Shown: positions 1-8,176 of the stretch, one piece after another | How positions within the stretch are numbered: the first letter of the stretch is position 1 | Layout: each line of letters opens with the position of its first letter | Source: an uncultured Acidimicrobiaceae bacterium | GTDB lineage: Bacteria > Actinomycetota > Acidimicrobiia > Acidimicrobiales > RAAP-2 | Direction: 5' to 3' | Length of the DNA: 20,939 nucleotides | NCBI GenBank assembly: GCA_937894805.1 | Contig: CALAYR010000166.1 | Coordinates: 1 to 20,939, forward strand | Program-made: the position numbers and the translations under genes | Notes under the pieces: model-generated | The model's database searches: none | Seen by the model: only the letters and a program-made list of their open reading frames with translations | What the model was told of the DNA's origin: nothing

Positions 1-2660
1 GCATTGCCCACTCTGCTTAAAAGGCTGGTTGGCATCATCAGGCTGTGCGTAACTGGAGGGAGATCAGAAATTTGAATCTCGGCAAAACCAACTCCGGACT
101 GCCCACCGAGGTTTCCCGCGTCGTGGGAAGTGGCATCGATGACTATTCGAATCACCGAGCCGGTGGTCTTGCGGAGCTTGATGACGCCACCCTCTCGGCT
201 TCTCGTCGGCTTCTTGATTTCAAAGCTGCCGAGTGATTTGCCATCGACGGTTATTGACGCCCGCGTGATCCATCGATTTATGGTGGCGGATTGAACTTGG
301 GTCAAACGGATTCGATCGAAGGTGAGCTGACGGCCGAGGTCGATTTGTAAAAATTGCCCGGGTGCCTTACCGAAGGCTGAAGTTTGCCAGGCAGTGTCGA
401 CCGACCCGTCGAGTGCGTAGTACGGCTGCACTTCGGGATTATTGGCGATTGGGTTGCCATATGAGGATGCTTGGACTGACTTGATGTTTCCGAGCACCGC
501 GACGGTTTGGGCTCCAGAGACTGAGTCGGGATACGCCAGCAGGGTCTGCTGCGATGGACTTTTGACGATCGGCTTCTCGCCGGCCTGTTGCACATAACCG
601 GGGCTTGAGTGGAGTACGCCGTAGCTATTGAGTCGTCGTTGATTGGAGTCTGTGATGTACAGGCTCGCATTAGTACCCAGTGTCAGTCGCTCAATTTGTG
701 AACCGGTGAGTGCTCCATCGTAAAAAATTGCTCGATCCTCTGGGAGAATGCCCAGTCCGGCCATATTGACGAGACCTTCACCATCGCCGGCGACGATTGC
801 GGGTGACTCGCTTGACTCAATCCTGACTAGTTGTCGAACTTTGTCAACTCCGTAAATAGCGAGCGAGCGAGGCCATTGAAATCCGTGGGGTAGAGCCAGA
901 TTGCTTTCATTGATGAATGGGCCATCTCCAACTTCATCGGTGATGACTGGTCCATAGGACTTCTTGAAAACGAGACCCGAATTGGGTGATTGGGACAGCT
1001 GCCAGAGGTACCAGGGCTCGGGTCCACTAAAGCGATCAAACTGCGTATCGAACTGGAAAAGGACGTCGCCGGTGCCAAGCAATCTGGCAATCGGTGCGAT
1101 ACTGCCCGGTAGTGCGATGAGATCCTGAATTGGGTTATCGAGCGACCTCACCAGATTGACGCTTGCAGGTTGACCTTGAAGAGTGATCTGGCTTGTTACG
1201 AACGGGCGATTGAGTAGTCCGGGCCATGCCGAGTCCACGTATGCGCCCCATCGGTAGAACCCAAAGTCGAGACCGGGAAGTCCGAGGACACCTGAACTAT
1301 GGTCGCCGGAATTCAGATCTTTCGCTGCGTTGGTGACATACGAAGGCAGGGTTTCTGAAGAACTGAGATTGGTTGCAAGCGCGGTGCCGTTGAATAGTGG
1401 CATTAACCCAATGGTCGCGGCAAGGAATATTAAACCGAACGAAGGTAAGACTCGATTTGGATGGCGGCTTCTTAATGCATCGACCCCTGCACCAAGCAGC
1501 AGTCCTAGTCCTAAAACCATTATTGGTACTACGCGGTTCGTTGATCGCATCGCTAGGCCTACGGTGGTGTTCTCTCCGAACCACTTCAGCGCCGAGCCAG
1601 CCGGAGTAGGTGAGTTGTAGGGGTACGCACCAACGGCAATCACGAGGCCTAAGAAGACGGTGAGTACGGAGAATGTGCGGTAACGCCACTTAACAAATAG
1701 TGCCGCGATAACCGCAACGGTTGGCAGTATCAAGCTGAATATTGGCGCGAATTGACCTGTGGTGTAACCGACGGAAGCGCTTGTCCACGCTTGAGAATGG
1801 TCCCAACCGTAGAAGTACCAATATCCCAAACCTCGAAAGACTTCCGAACTACTGGATGTACTGGCGACCGTGGGAATCGTCTCGGTGTACTGAAGAATAT
1901 TGATGCCGAATTTACCTTCCGCCCAAAGTCCGGCAATCCACCAAAGCGAGACCGACGTACACAGCAAACCAATTCGAGCAACCGTAGAAGTCATGGCGCG
2001 CCACGAAATCTCCTTCGTGAGCGCAGCGAACAGTAACCAGACGGCCGGTGCGAGCCCCACTAAGAGAATTGATGTGGCGTTCACGCCGCCCACGAGGGCT
2101 ACGACCAGTGCGAACCTGGCCGGATTTTTCCATCCTCCAAAACGCGCCGATCGAACTGCGAACAAAATGAGCCAGCCCAAACCGGCCCAAGGCATCAATA
2201 TTGCCGAAGTCCTACCGATATTGACCAATATGAATGGCGTGAATACATAGGGAAGTGCAGCGCTCCACGAAGCAATCCTGCTGAGCCCCAGTTCCTGGGC
2301 GGCCTTGCGAACACCGAGCCCCGCCAGAAAGAGAAGCGACCCCATCCAAAAACGCTGGGCAATCCAAGTTGGAATACCAATGGTGTGGGTCAGCCAGAAG
2401 AAGGGTCCCATGGGAAAGAGGTAGCCAATGTTCTGGTGCGTCACCATGCCGAAGCCTTGATCGGCGTTCCACATGGAGGTTGCGGTGGCTAACAGGTGGG
2501 TTGGATCGAGATAGAGGTAGGCCTTGGTGTCGGCGGAGACCTTGCCGGGATTATTGGTAAAAAACGGTACATAGGTAAGGAGAGCGAACAAAAATGTGTC
2601 CCACGGGCGTAAGCGCCGCAGTCTGTCGACATCGAACAATCCTGGGAGCCGTAGTTTCAC
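1..2660 (-). CDS. aftD: AftD-like alpha-(1->3)-arabinofuranosyltransferase, DUF3367 family (3' end outside window)
   Basis: The minus strand stays open from GTG at 2660 to the window edge, giving 886 codons without a stop. The N-terminal half is a polytopic membrane protein, with hydrophobic segments near residues 22-35, 105-117, 130-165, 183-212, 228-246, 306-345, 374-392 and 406-422. The first outer loop carries the family signature around residues 40-56 (GKVSADTKAYLYLDPT), followed by GFGMVTHQNIGYLFPMGPF at 69-87. Asp44 sits where GT-C enzymes usually keep their catalytic acid. After about residue 425 the protein is a large extracytoplasmic region. Residues of about 722-868 look like a discoidin/F5-8C carbohydrate-binding module (ALDGSVDTAWQTS, FLQIDLGRQLTFDRIRL). 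In mycobacteria AftD transfers arabinofuranose from decaprenyl-phospho-arabinose onto cell-wall arabinan. Whether the acceptor is the same here is unknown. Family membership is clear; substrate and acceptor are inferred. Known AftD proteins exceed 1,000 residues, so several hundred more codons are expected off the left edge. It diverges from coaE. Confidence 0.85.
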   Translation of the reverse strand, partial: MKLRLPGLFDVDRLRRLRPWDTFLFALLTYVPFFTNNPGKVSADTKAYLYLDPTHLLATATSMWNADQGFGMVTHQNIGYLFPMGPFFWLTHTIGIPTWIAQRFWMGSLLFLAGLGVRKAAQELGLSRIASWSAALPYVFTPFILVNIGRTSAILMPWAGLGWLILFAVRSARFGGWKNPARFALVVALVGGVNATSILLVGLAPAVWLLFAALTKEISWRAMTSTVARIGLLCTSVSLWWIAGLWAEGKFGINILQYTETIPTVASTSSSSEVFRGLGYWYFYGWDHSQAWTSASVGYTTGQFAPIFSLILPTVAVIAALFVKWRYRTFSVLTVFLGLVIAVGAYPYNSPTPAGSALKWFGENTTVGLAMRSTNRVVPIMVLGLGLLLGAGVDALRSRHPNRVLPSFGLIFLAATIGLMPLFNGTALATNLSSSETLPSYVTNAAKDLNSGDHSSGVLGLPGLDFGFYRWGAYVDSAWPGLLNRPFVTSQITLQGQPASVNLVRSLDNPIQDLIALPGSIAPIARLLGTGDVLFQFDTQFDRFSGPEPWYLWQLSQSPNSGLVFKKSYGPVITDEVGDGPFINESNLALPHGFQWPRSLAIYGVDKVRQLVRIESSESPAIVAGDGEGLVNMAGLGILPEDRAIFYDGALTGSQIERLTLGTNASLYITDSNQRRLNSYGVLHSSPGYVQQAGEKPIVKSPSQQTLLAYPDSVSGAQTVAVLGNIKSVQASSYGNPIANNPEVQPYYALDGSVDTAWQTSAFGKAPGQFLQIDLGRQLTFDRIRLTQVQSATINRWITRASITVDGKSLGSFEIKKPTRSREGGVIKLRKTTGSVIRIVIDATSHDAGNLGGQSGVGFAEIQISDLPPVTHSLMMPTSLLSRVGN

Positions 2661-2666
2661 AGTAGG

Positions 2667-2672
2667 AATCTA
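2667..2672 (-). promoter_or_regulatory. -10 hexamer for a probably leaderless aftD transcript
   Basis: Read on the minus strand, the sequence is TAGATT, then six bases (CCTACT), then the GTG start at 2660. A -10 element ending 6 nt before the start codon puts transcription initiation at the first base of GTG. No Shine-Dalgarno sequence precedes the GTG, which fits leaderless initiation, common in Actinobacteria. No clear -35 is seen. This is a motif match only. Confidence 0.5.
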
Positions 2673-2705
2673 CAGATAATTGCAGGCTCAGTTCCGTTTC
2701 CTGAC

Positions 2706-2711
2706 TACCGT
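2706..2711 (+). promoter_or_regulatory. -10 hexamer for a probably leaderless coaE transcript (head of the long operon)
   Basis: TACCGT is followed by exactly six bases (ACAAAT) and then the coaE GTG at 2718. This mirrors the aftD promoter on the other strand. There is no purine-rich ribosome binding site before the GTG. No TTGACA-like -35 is evident at the usual spacing. If real, this promoter would start the transcript covering the repair and glycolysis genes downstream. Confidence 0.5.
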
Positions 2712-2717
2712 ACAAAT

Positions 2718-3314
2718 GTGCTTCAGCTAGGAATCGCCGGGGGAATCGGCTCAGGTAAGTCGACGGTTACGTCTGTTCTTGAAAGGGCAGGAGTACGTGT
2801 CATTGATACTGATGTCATCGCTCGCGAAATCGTAGAGCCGGGACGACCCGCCTGGATTGCCCTTGTCGATGCATTTGGGCGCTCAGTCACAGACGACGAT
2901 GGGCGGATAGATCGCCAATTCTTGGCCGCCATATCGTTCCCTAATCCATCGGCCCTCAAGCGTCTTAACGGTATTACACACGGCGCGATCGGTTTGGAAG
3001 TGCTGCGTGCACTCGATGAAAGTCGAGACACTCACTACGCGGTGGCGGTGCCCCTGTTTCGTCCAGAGCACCGAACGGTGTTTCGCTTGACAGAAGTTTG
3101 GGCAACTGAGGTTGATCCTGAGATTGCAATCAGTCGACTCACTCAGCATCGTGGCTTCAGCGAAGAAGACGCGCGCAATCGCATCAATAGTCAGATTTCA
3201 AACAGCGACCGCTCGGCCATTGTGGATGTTGTCATTCCTAATAACGATTCGATTGAAGCTTTGGAGCAGAAAATTTTGGACTTGCTGCGTGTAAGAGGAA
3301 TCACAGTTGACTGA
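2718..3314 (+). CDS. coaE: Dephospho-CoA kinase
   Basis: CoaE phosphorylates the 3'-OH of the ribose of dephospho-CoA, the last step of coenzyme A synthesis, in the cytoplasm. The 198-residue product has the usual length for a stand-alone CoaE. It opens with the P-loop GGIGSGKST (residues 8-16), followed by IDTDVIAREIV (29-39), where Asp32 is the likely catalytic base. The family motif LNxIxHP appears as LNGITHG (83-89), with Gly replacing the usual Pro, and VPLFRPEH (111-118) matches the VPLLFE region. The C-terminal RxxxQ-type region (SRLTQHRGFSEEDARNRINSQIS) contacts nucleotide in the family. The GTG start was chosen because it directly precedes the conserved N-terminus and lies 6 nt after a -10 hexamer. 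The last 8 bases overlap uvrB, as expected for cotranscribed genes. Some actinobacteria fuse CoaE to a C-terminal UPF0157 domain; this one does not. Confidence 0.95.
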   Translation: MLQLGIAGGIGSGKSTVTSVLERAGVRVIDTDVIAREIVEPGRPAWIALVDAFGRSVTDDDGRIDRQFLAAISFPNPSALKRLNGITHGAIGLEVLRALDESRDTHYAVAVPLFRPEHRTVFRLTEVWATEVDPEIAISRLTQHRGFSEEDARNRINSQISNSDRSAIVDVVIPNNDSIEALEQKILDLLRVRGITVD

Positions 3315-5304
3315 GTTCCTAGTCGAGTCACCATTTCAGCCCAGTGGCGACCAACCGACTGCGATTGCCAAACTCTCCGAAGGAATCAACAGTGGCTTGC
3401 GTTATCAAACGCTTGAGGGAATCACTGGTAGCGGAAAGACCGCGACAATCGCATGGTTGATCGAACAGGTACAGCGTCCCGCGCTGATTCTTGAACCAAA
3501 CAAGTCTTTGGCGGCGCAACTGGCGTCGGAGCTTCGTGAGATGATGCCCAACAACCGCGTTGAGTTTTTTGTTTCCTACTACGACTACTACCAACCGGAA
3601 GCGTACATACCGAGTTCAGATACCTATATCGAAAAAGACAGCTCCATCAACGAGGAGATTGACCGTCTTCGACACGCTGCAACCAGCGCGCTTCTCACCA
3701 GACATGACACGATTGTGGTCGCATCTGTCTCGTGTATCTATGGCCTCGGAAATCCAATCGAGTACAAGAATCACATGTTGCTCCTTGAGGTGGGCATGAC
3801 TATTGACCAGCGCGAGTTGCTGCGTCGATTTGTCGATATGCAGTACCACCGAAATGATTTGGTTGTTGAACGTGGCACCTTTCGAGTGCGTGGGGACACT
3901 ATTGAGATACAGCCGGCGTACGATCAAGAAGCGATACGTCTCTCGCTCTTCGGGGACGAGATCGACGCAATCACCTTCTTCAACCCACTAACCATGGAGT
4001 CGAAGGGGGCTGTCACCGAAGTCACCCTCTTCGCTGCAACCCATTATGCGTCATCCAGCGATACCCTCGACCAGGCGATGCATCGAATCCGAGCGGAACT
4101 GGCGGAGCGACTGCAGGAACTAGAGCGCGAGGGCAAGCTTCTAGAAATGCAGAGATTGAGGTCGCGCACTGAGTATGACCTTGAGATGCTTGAAGAGACG
4201 GGCACCTGCGCTGGTGTCGAAAATTACTCGGCGCATTTGGATGGGCGGTCTGCAGGTGAGAGGCCGTTCACGCTGCTTGACTATTTCCCCAAGGACTACT
4301 TCGTCGTCATCGACGAGTCGCACGTTGCGGTGCCCCAAGTGCGTGGTCAGTTCGCTGGTGACAAATCCCGCAAGGACACACTGGTAAATCATGGTTTTCG
4401 ATTACCAAGTGCTCGTGACAATAGGCCACTGAATTTCGAAGAGTTCATAGACATCATTCCTCAGACTGTCTTTGTCTCTGCTACTCCCGGTAACTACGAG
4501 TTGGAGATTTCCGATGAGGTGGTGGAGCAGGTGATTCGACCGACCGGTCTGCTCGATCCACCGGTTCGAATTGTTCCTACGAAGAATCAGGTTGAAGACC
4601 TCCAGGGTCGTATTGCCGAGGTTGTCGCCCGTGGGGAACGGGTGCTTGTCACCACGCTCACGAAACGCATGGCCGAAGACTTGACTGCATTCTTGGCAAA
4701 GTCTGGGATCAAGATTCAGTACTTGCACTCAGACATTGACACGATTCAAAGAATTGAGATTTTGAGATCATTGAGACTGGGCGAGTTCGACGTCCTGGTG
4801 GGCATCAATCTGTTGCGGGAAGGGCTCGACCTTCCCGAGGTTTCACTCGTGGCAATCCTTGATGCCGACAAGGAAGGCTTTTTAAGGTCACGCAGTGCTC
4901 TCATTCAGACGATCGGACGGGCCGCTCGAAATTCAAACGGTGAAGCCATTCTCTATGCCGATCGAATAACCGATTCAATGCGTGATGCGATTTCAGTTAC
5001 CGAGCGACGACGTGCGGTTCAGATTGCCTACAACGAGGCGAACGGTATTGTTCCAACAACCGTTTCTAAGGCGGTGGCGGACATTCTCGGACGTCTCCGA
5101 GGCGGGAGTACGGCTACCGGTTCGGACTCACCAAGGAGACTCGAACTGTCGGATCACGAACTCGAGAGAGAGGTCGAGAGGCTCACCATCGCAATGCTCG
5201 CGGCCGCTGAAGAGATGCGATTTGAAGAGGCCGCTGCGCTGCGCGACGAGATTCACAGCCTTCAGAGGCTAAGTAGCGATGATTCAATCCTGCCGTTTGA
5301 TTAG
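3307..5304 (+). CDS. uvrB: UvrABC excinuclease subunit B
   Basis: UvrB is the damage-verifying helicase-like ATPase of nucleotide excision repair. It is loaded on DNA by UvrA and recruits UvrC. The 665-residue product has the full family architecture: Walker A GITGSGKT (38-45), the beta-hairpin region YYDYYQPEAYIP (91-102) that inserts between the strands, Walker B DESH (336-339), helicase motifs in the C-terminal RecA fold (VGINLLREGLDLPEVSLVAILDADKEG, QTIGRAARN), and a C-terminal UVR motif rich in Glu and Arg (about 622-657) that pairs with UvrC. The start is a TTG at 3307. It is supported by a good ribosome binding site, AAGAGGAA at 3293-3300, and by the fit of the N-terminus (ESPFQPSGDQPTAI) to the family. 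It overlaps coaE by 8 bp, and uvrA follows after 24 bp. Confidence 0.97.
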   Translation: MTEFLVESPFQPSGDQPTAIAKLSEGINSGLRYQTLEGITGSGKTATIAWLIEQVQRPALILEPNKSLAAQLASELREMMPNNRVEFFVSYYDYYQPEAYIPSSDTYIEKDSSINEEIDRLRHAATSALLTRHDTIVVASVSCIYGLGNPIEYKNHMLLLEVGMTIDQRELLRRFVDMQYHRNDLVVERGTFRVRGDTIEIQPAYDQEAIRLSLFGDEIDAITFFNPLTMESKGAVTEVTLFAATHYASSSDTLDQAMHRIRAELAERLQELEREGKLLEMQRLRSRTEYDLEMLEETGTCAGVENYSAHLDGRSAGERPFTLLDYFPKDYFVVIDESHVAVPQVRGQFAGDKSRKDTLVNHGFRLPSARDNRPLNFEEFIDIIPQTVFVSATPGNYELEISDEVVEQVIRPTGLLDPPVRIVPTKNQVEDLQGRIAEVVARGERVLVTTLTKRMAEDLTAFLAKSGIKIQYLHSDIDTIQRIEILRSLRLGEFDVLVGINLLREGLDLPEVSLVAILDADKEGFLRSRSALIQTIGRAARNSNGEAILYADRITDSMRDAISVTERRRAVQIAYNEANGIVPTTVSKAVADILGRLRGGSTATGSDSPRRLELSDHELEREVERLTIAMLAAAEEMRFEEAAALRDEIHSLQRLSSDDSILPFD

Positions 5305-5314
5305 GAGTTGGCGG

Positions 5315-5320
5315 TAGCCT
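5315..5320 (+). promoter_or_regulatory. Possible internal -10 hexamer ahead of uvrA
   Basis: TAGCCT lies in the 24-bp gap after uvrB, 8 nt before the uvrA ATG. The spacing resembles the pyrG promoter candidate. It could give uvrA a short-leader transcript independent of the upstream genes. No -35 match is seen and chance occurrence of TANNNT is high. Confidence 0.2.
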
Positions 5321-5328
5321 GCGGGAGT

Positions 5329-8172
5329 ATGGCTGACCTGATTCGAATACAAGGAGCACGCGCTCACAACCTTAAGAACGTCAGCCTCGAAATTCCACGC
5401 GACAAACTCGTAGTGTTCACAGGTTTATCCGGCTCCGGGAAGTCCTCCCTCGCGTTCGACACGATTTACGCCGAGGGCCAACGGCGATATGTGGAAAGTC
5501 TCTCTGCGTACGCTCGTCAGTTTTTGGGTCAAATGGACAAGCCGGACGTCGATTTCATTGAGGGGCTGTCGCCAGCAATCTCAATCGACCAAAAGACGGC
5601 CTCCAGGAATCCGCGTTCTACCGTTGGAACAATCACTGAGGTTTCGGACTACTTGCGGCTTCTGTTCGCCCGTATCGGTGTGCCACACTGCCCTAAGTGC
5701 GGCCAAGAGGTTTCCAGGCAAAGTCCTCAACAAATTGTCGATCGTGTACTTGAAGGCAAGGTGGGATCAAAGTTTTTGGTTCTCGCGCCCGTGGTTGAAG
5801 GTCGCAAAGGGGAGTACTCCACATTGCTCGACGACTTGGCGGGACAGGGCTTCTCGCGTGTCAGAGTCGATGGTACCGTCCATGAACTTGCGGACCGCAA
5901 AGAGATCAAACTCGCCCGATACGAAACGCACGTTATTGAGGTGGTTGTAGATCGTCTGATATTGAAGTCCACAATTCGACAGAGGCTTACAGAATCGGTG
6001 GAAGCATCGCTTCGCCTCGCAAAGGGCATCGTCGTGATACACGATCTCGATAGCGAGACTCAACAAAGGTTCTCCGAGTCGATGGCATGCACGACTTGCG
6101 GAATCAGTTTCACGGAGTTGGCCCCACGAGACTTCTCCTTCAATTCGCCCTACGGGGCCTGTGGTAACTGCTCAGGTTTGGGTACGCGCTTTGAGGTTGA
6201 TGTTGCTTTGGTGGTGCCTGACGAGTCGTTGAGCGTCGCCGATGGCGCCATTGCCCCCTGGGGTGGACATCGCGCTCGATATTTCGACCGGCTTCTACGA
6301 AGCGTCTGTGATTTCGGCGATTTCTCAGCGAGTACGCCTTGGTCTCGTCTTCGCGATCAGGACAGAGAGTTGCTGTTGCACGGTCTGGATGGTGAAAAAC
6401 TCGAGTACAAGTACAAGAAGAAGAACGGGCGTTCCGCAAGCTTCATGGCGCAATTCAGAGGCGTGGTTCAATGGCTAGAGCGCCAGTGGCAGGAGGCTGA
6501 AGGCGACTGGTCACGCGACCAAGCGGAGCAGTACATGCGCGAAGTCGAGTGCCGCAGCTGCAAGGGTCTCCGGCTCAAACCAGAAATTCTGTCCGTACTG
6601 ATTGCTAACACCAACATTGCCCAAGTGAGCAACTTCACCATTGACGAAGCAGTGGATTTCTTCAACGGACTCAAGCTCAACAAGCGAGACGCCAAAATTG
6701 CCGTTCAGGTGATCAAGGAAATCAATGAACGTCTTAGTTTCCTTTTGGATGTCGGCTTGGATTACCTTACGTTGAGCAGGGCCTCGGCGACGTTGTCAGG
6801 TGGTGAGGCTCAACGCATCCGACTCGCCAGTCAGATCGGCTCGCACCTGGTGGGTGTTCTCTATGTTCTCGACGAGCCCTCCATCGGACTCCATCAGCGC
6901 GACAATCGACGGCTTATCTCCACCCTGGAAAGGCTTAGAGACTTAGGAAATTCCGTGATTGTCGTTGAACATGATGAGGAGACAATTCGCCTCTCCGACT
7001 ATGTCATAGATATTGGACCAGGTGCAGGGGAGCACGGTGGCGAAATCGTGCACGCCGGCGATGTAGCCAGTCTCCTCGCCAACCCGAAGTCTTCCACTGG
7101 TCTCTACCTCTCAGGTGCTCGCAGCATCGCTATTCCAAAGGTCCGTCGTGATATTGAGGCAGGTTTCCTAAAAGTCGTCGGTGCGCGGGCGAATAATCTC
7201 CTAGATGTAGATGCCGAGTTCCCCTTAGGCCGTTTTATTGCCGTCACTGGCGTTTCAGGGTCAGGAAAGTCAACACTAATCAACCAGATTCTGCTCGCGG
7301 GACTGCAGAAGCACTTCTATAGAGCCAAGGTGCAAGTGGCAGACCATACGGCAATCACAGGGATTGAGTTCCTGGACAAGGTTGTAGCTGTCGACCAACA
7401 GCCCATCGGACGTACACCGCGATCTAACCCCGCTACATACACCGGGGTATTCGACAAGGTACGGAAGTTGTTCGCAGAGACGCAGGAGGCTAAAACTCGG
7501 GGCTATCAACAGGGCAGATTCTCCTTCAACGTCAAAGGTGGTCGCTGTGAGAACTGCGCCGGCGACGGAACAATCAAGATTGAGATGCATTTCCTGCCCG
7601 ATGTTTACGTGAATTGCGACGTATGCCATGGAAGTCGATACAACCGAGAGACACTCGAGGTGCTTTATCGTGGGAAGTCAATTGCTGACGTTCTGAATAT
7701 GCCGATCGCCGAGTCATTGGAGTTCTTCTCAAAACAGCCAGCAATCTCCCGGCATATCCAGGCACTCGTCGACGTTGGTTTGGGTTACGTAAGGTTGGGC
7801 CAACCGGCACCCACGCTCTCCGGTGGAGAGGCACAGCGCGTCAAGCTAGCGACCGAGCTTGCCAGGCGGGCAACCGGACATACCCTCTACGTGCTTGACG
7901 AGCCAACGACCGGCCTGCACTTTGAGGACGTTGATCGGCTCTTGACGGTCCTGCACCGTCTCGTTGATCAAGGGAATACCGTGTTGACGATTGAGCACAA
8001 TCTTGATGTCATAAAAACTGCCGATTGGATCGTTGATCTCGGGCCTGAGGGTGGCAAACGTGGTGGCACGATTACTGCCACCGGAACCCCCGAACAGGTG
8101 GCCAAGACAAAGACCGCCACAGGTGAAGTATTGCGCGCAGTACTTCCCAAGGCCAAGGCCCCGAAGCGCTAG
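5329..8172 (+). CDS. uvrA: UvrABC excinuclease subunit A
   Basis: UvrA is the dimeric ABC-type ATPase that scans DNA for lesions and delivers UvrB. With the ATG at 5329 the protein has 947 residues, typical for the family. It has two ABC modules. The first has Walker A GLSGSGKSS (32-40) and signature LSGGEAQR (489-496). The second has Walker A GVSGSGKST (641-649) and signature LSGGEAQR (830-837). Zinc-binding cysteine pairs are seen at C254/C257 with C278/C281, and at C740/C743 with C763/C766, the latter being the DNA-gripping zinc finger. A CPKC at 121-124 and a CRSC at 408-411 are also present. The ATG is preferred over the in-frame TTG at 5308 because MADLIRIQGARAHNLKN matches the canonical UvrA N-terminus and the TTG abuts the AGGAG with no spacing. 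uvrC follows after 4 bp. All catalytic motifs are intact. Confidence 0.97.
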   Translation: MADLIRIQGARAHNLKNVSLEIPRDKLVVFTGLSGSGKSSLAFDTIYAEGQRRYVESLSAYARQFLGQMDKPDVDFIEGLSPAISIDQKTASRNPRSTVGTITEVSDYLRLLFARIGVPHCPKCGQEVSRQSPQQIVDRVLEGKVGSKFLVLAPVVEGRKGEYSTLLDDLAGQGFSRVRVDGTVHELADRKEIKLARYETHVIEVVVDRLILKSTIRQRLTESVEASLRLAKGIVVIHDLDSETQQRFSESMACTTCGISFTELAPRDFSFNSPYGACGNCSGLGTRFEVDVALVVPDESLSVADGAIAPWGGHRARYFDRLLRSVCDFGDFSASTPWSRLRDQDRELLLHGLDGEKLEYKYKKKNGRSASFMAQFRGVVQWLERQWQEAEGDWSRDQAEQYMREVECRSCKGLRLKPEILSVLIANTNIAQVSNFTIDEAVDFFNGLKLNKRDAKIAVQVIKEINERLSFLLDVGLDYLTLSRASATLSGGEAQRIRLASQIGSHLVGVLYVLDEPSIGLHQRDNRRLISTLERLRDLGNSVIVVEHDEETIRLSDYVIDIGPGAGEHGGEIVHAGDVASLLANPKSSTGLYLSGARSIAIPKVRRDIEAGFLKVVGARANNLLDVDAEFPLGRFIAVTGVSGSGKSTLINQILLAGLQKHFYRAKVQVADHTAITGIEFLDKVVAVDQQPIGRTPRSNPATYTGVFDKVRKLFAETQEAKTRGYQQGRFSFNVKGGRCENCAGDGTIKIEMHFLPDVYVNCDVCHGSRYNRETLEVLYRGKSIADVLNMPIAESLEFFSKQPAISRHIQALVDVGLGYVRLGQPAPTLSGGEAQRVKLATELARRATGHTLYVLDEPTTGLHFEDVDRLLTVLHRLVDQGNTVLTIEHNLDVIKTADWIVDLGPEGGKRGGTITATGTPEQVAKTKTATGEVLRAVLPKAKAPKR

Positions 8173-8176
8173 ATCC

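Noticed and set aside
1330..2250. Overlapping plus-strand open frames in the first 2.6 kb
   Set aside because: The minus strand encodes one continuous AftD-like protein over this whole stretch; the plus-strand frames are its shadows.
2661..2717. Riboswitch or attenuator ahead of coaE
   Set aside because: The region is only 57 bp and is filled by two promoters; a transcript starting at the GTG would have no leader.
5308..5328. TTG at 5308 as the uvrA start
   Set aside because: The AGGAG directly abuts the TTG with no spacing, and the canonical UvrA N-terminus begins at the ATG at 5329.
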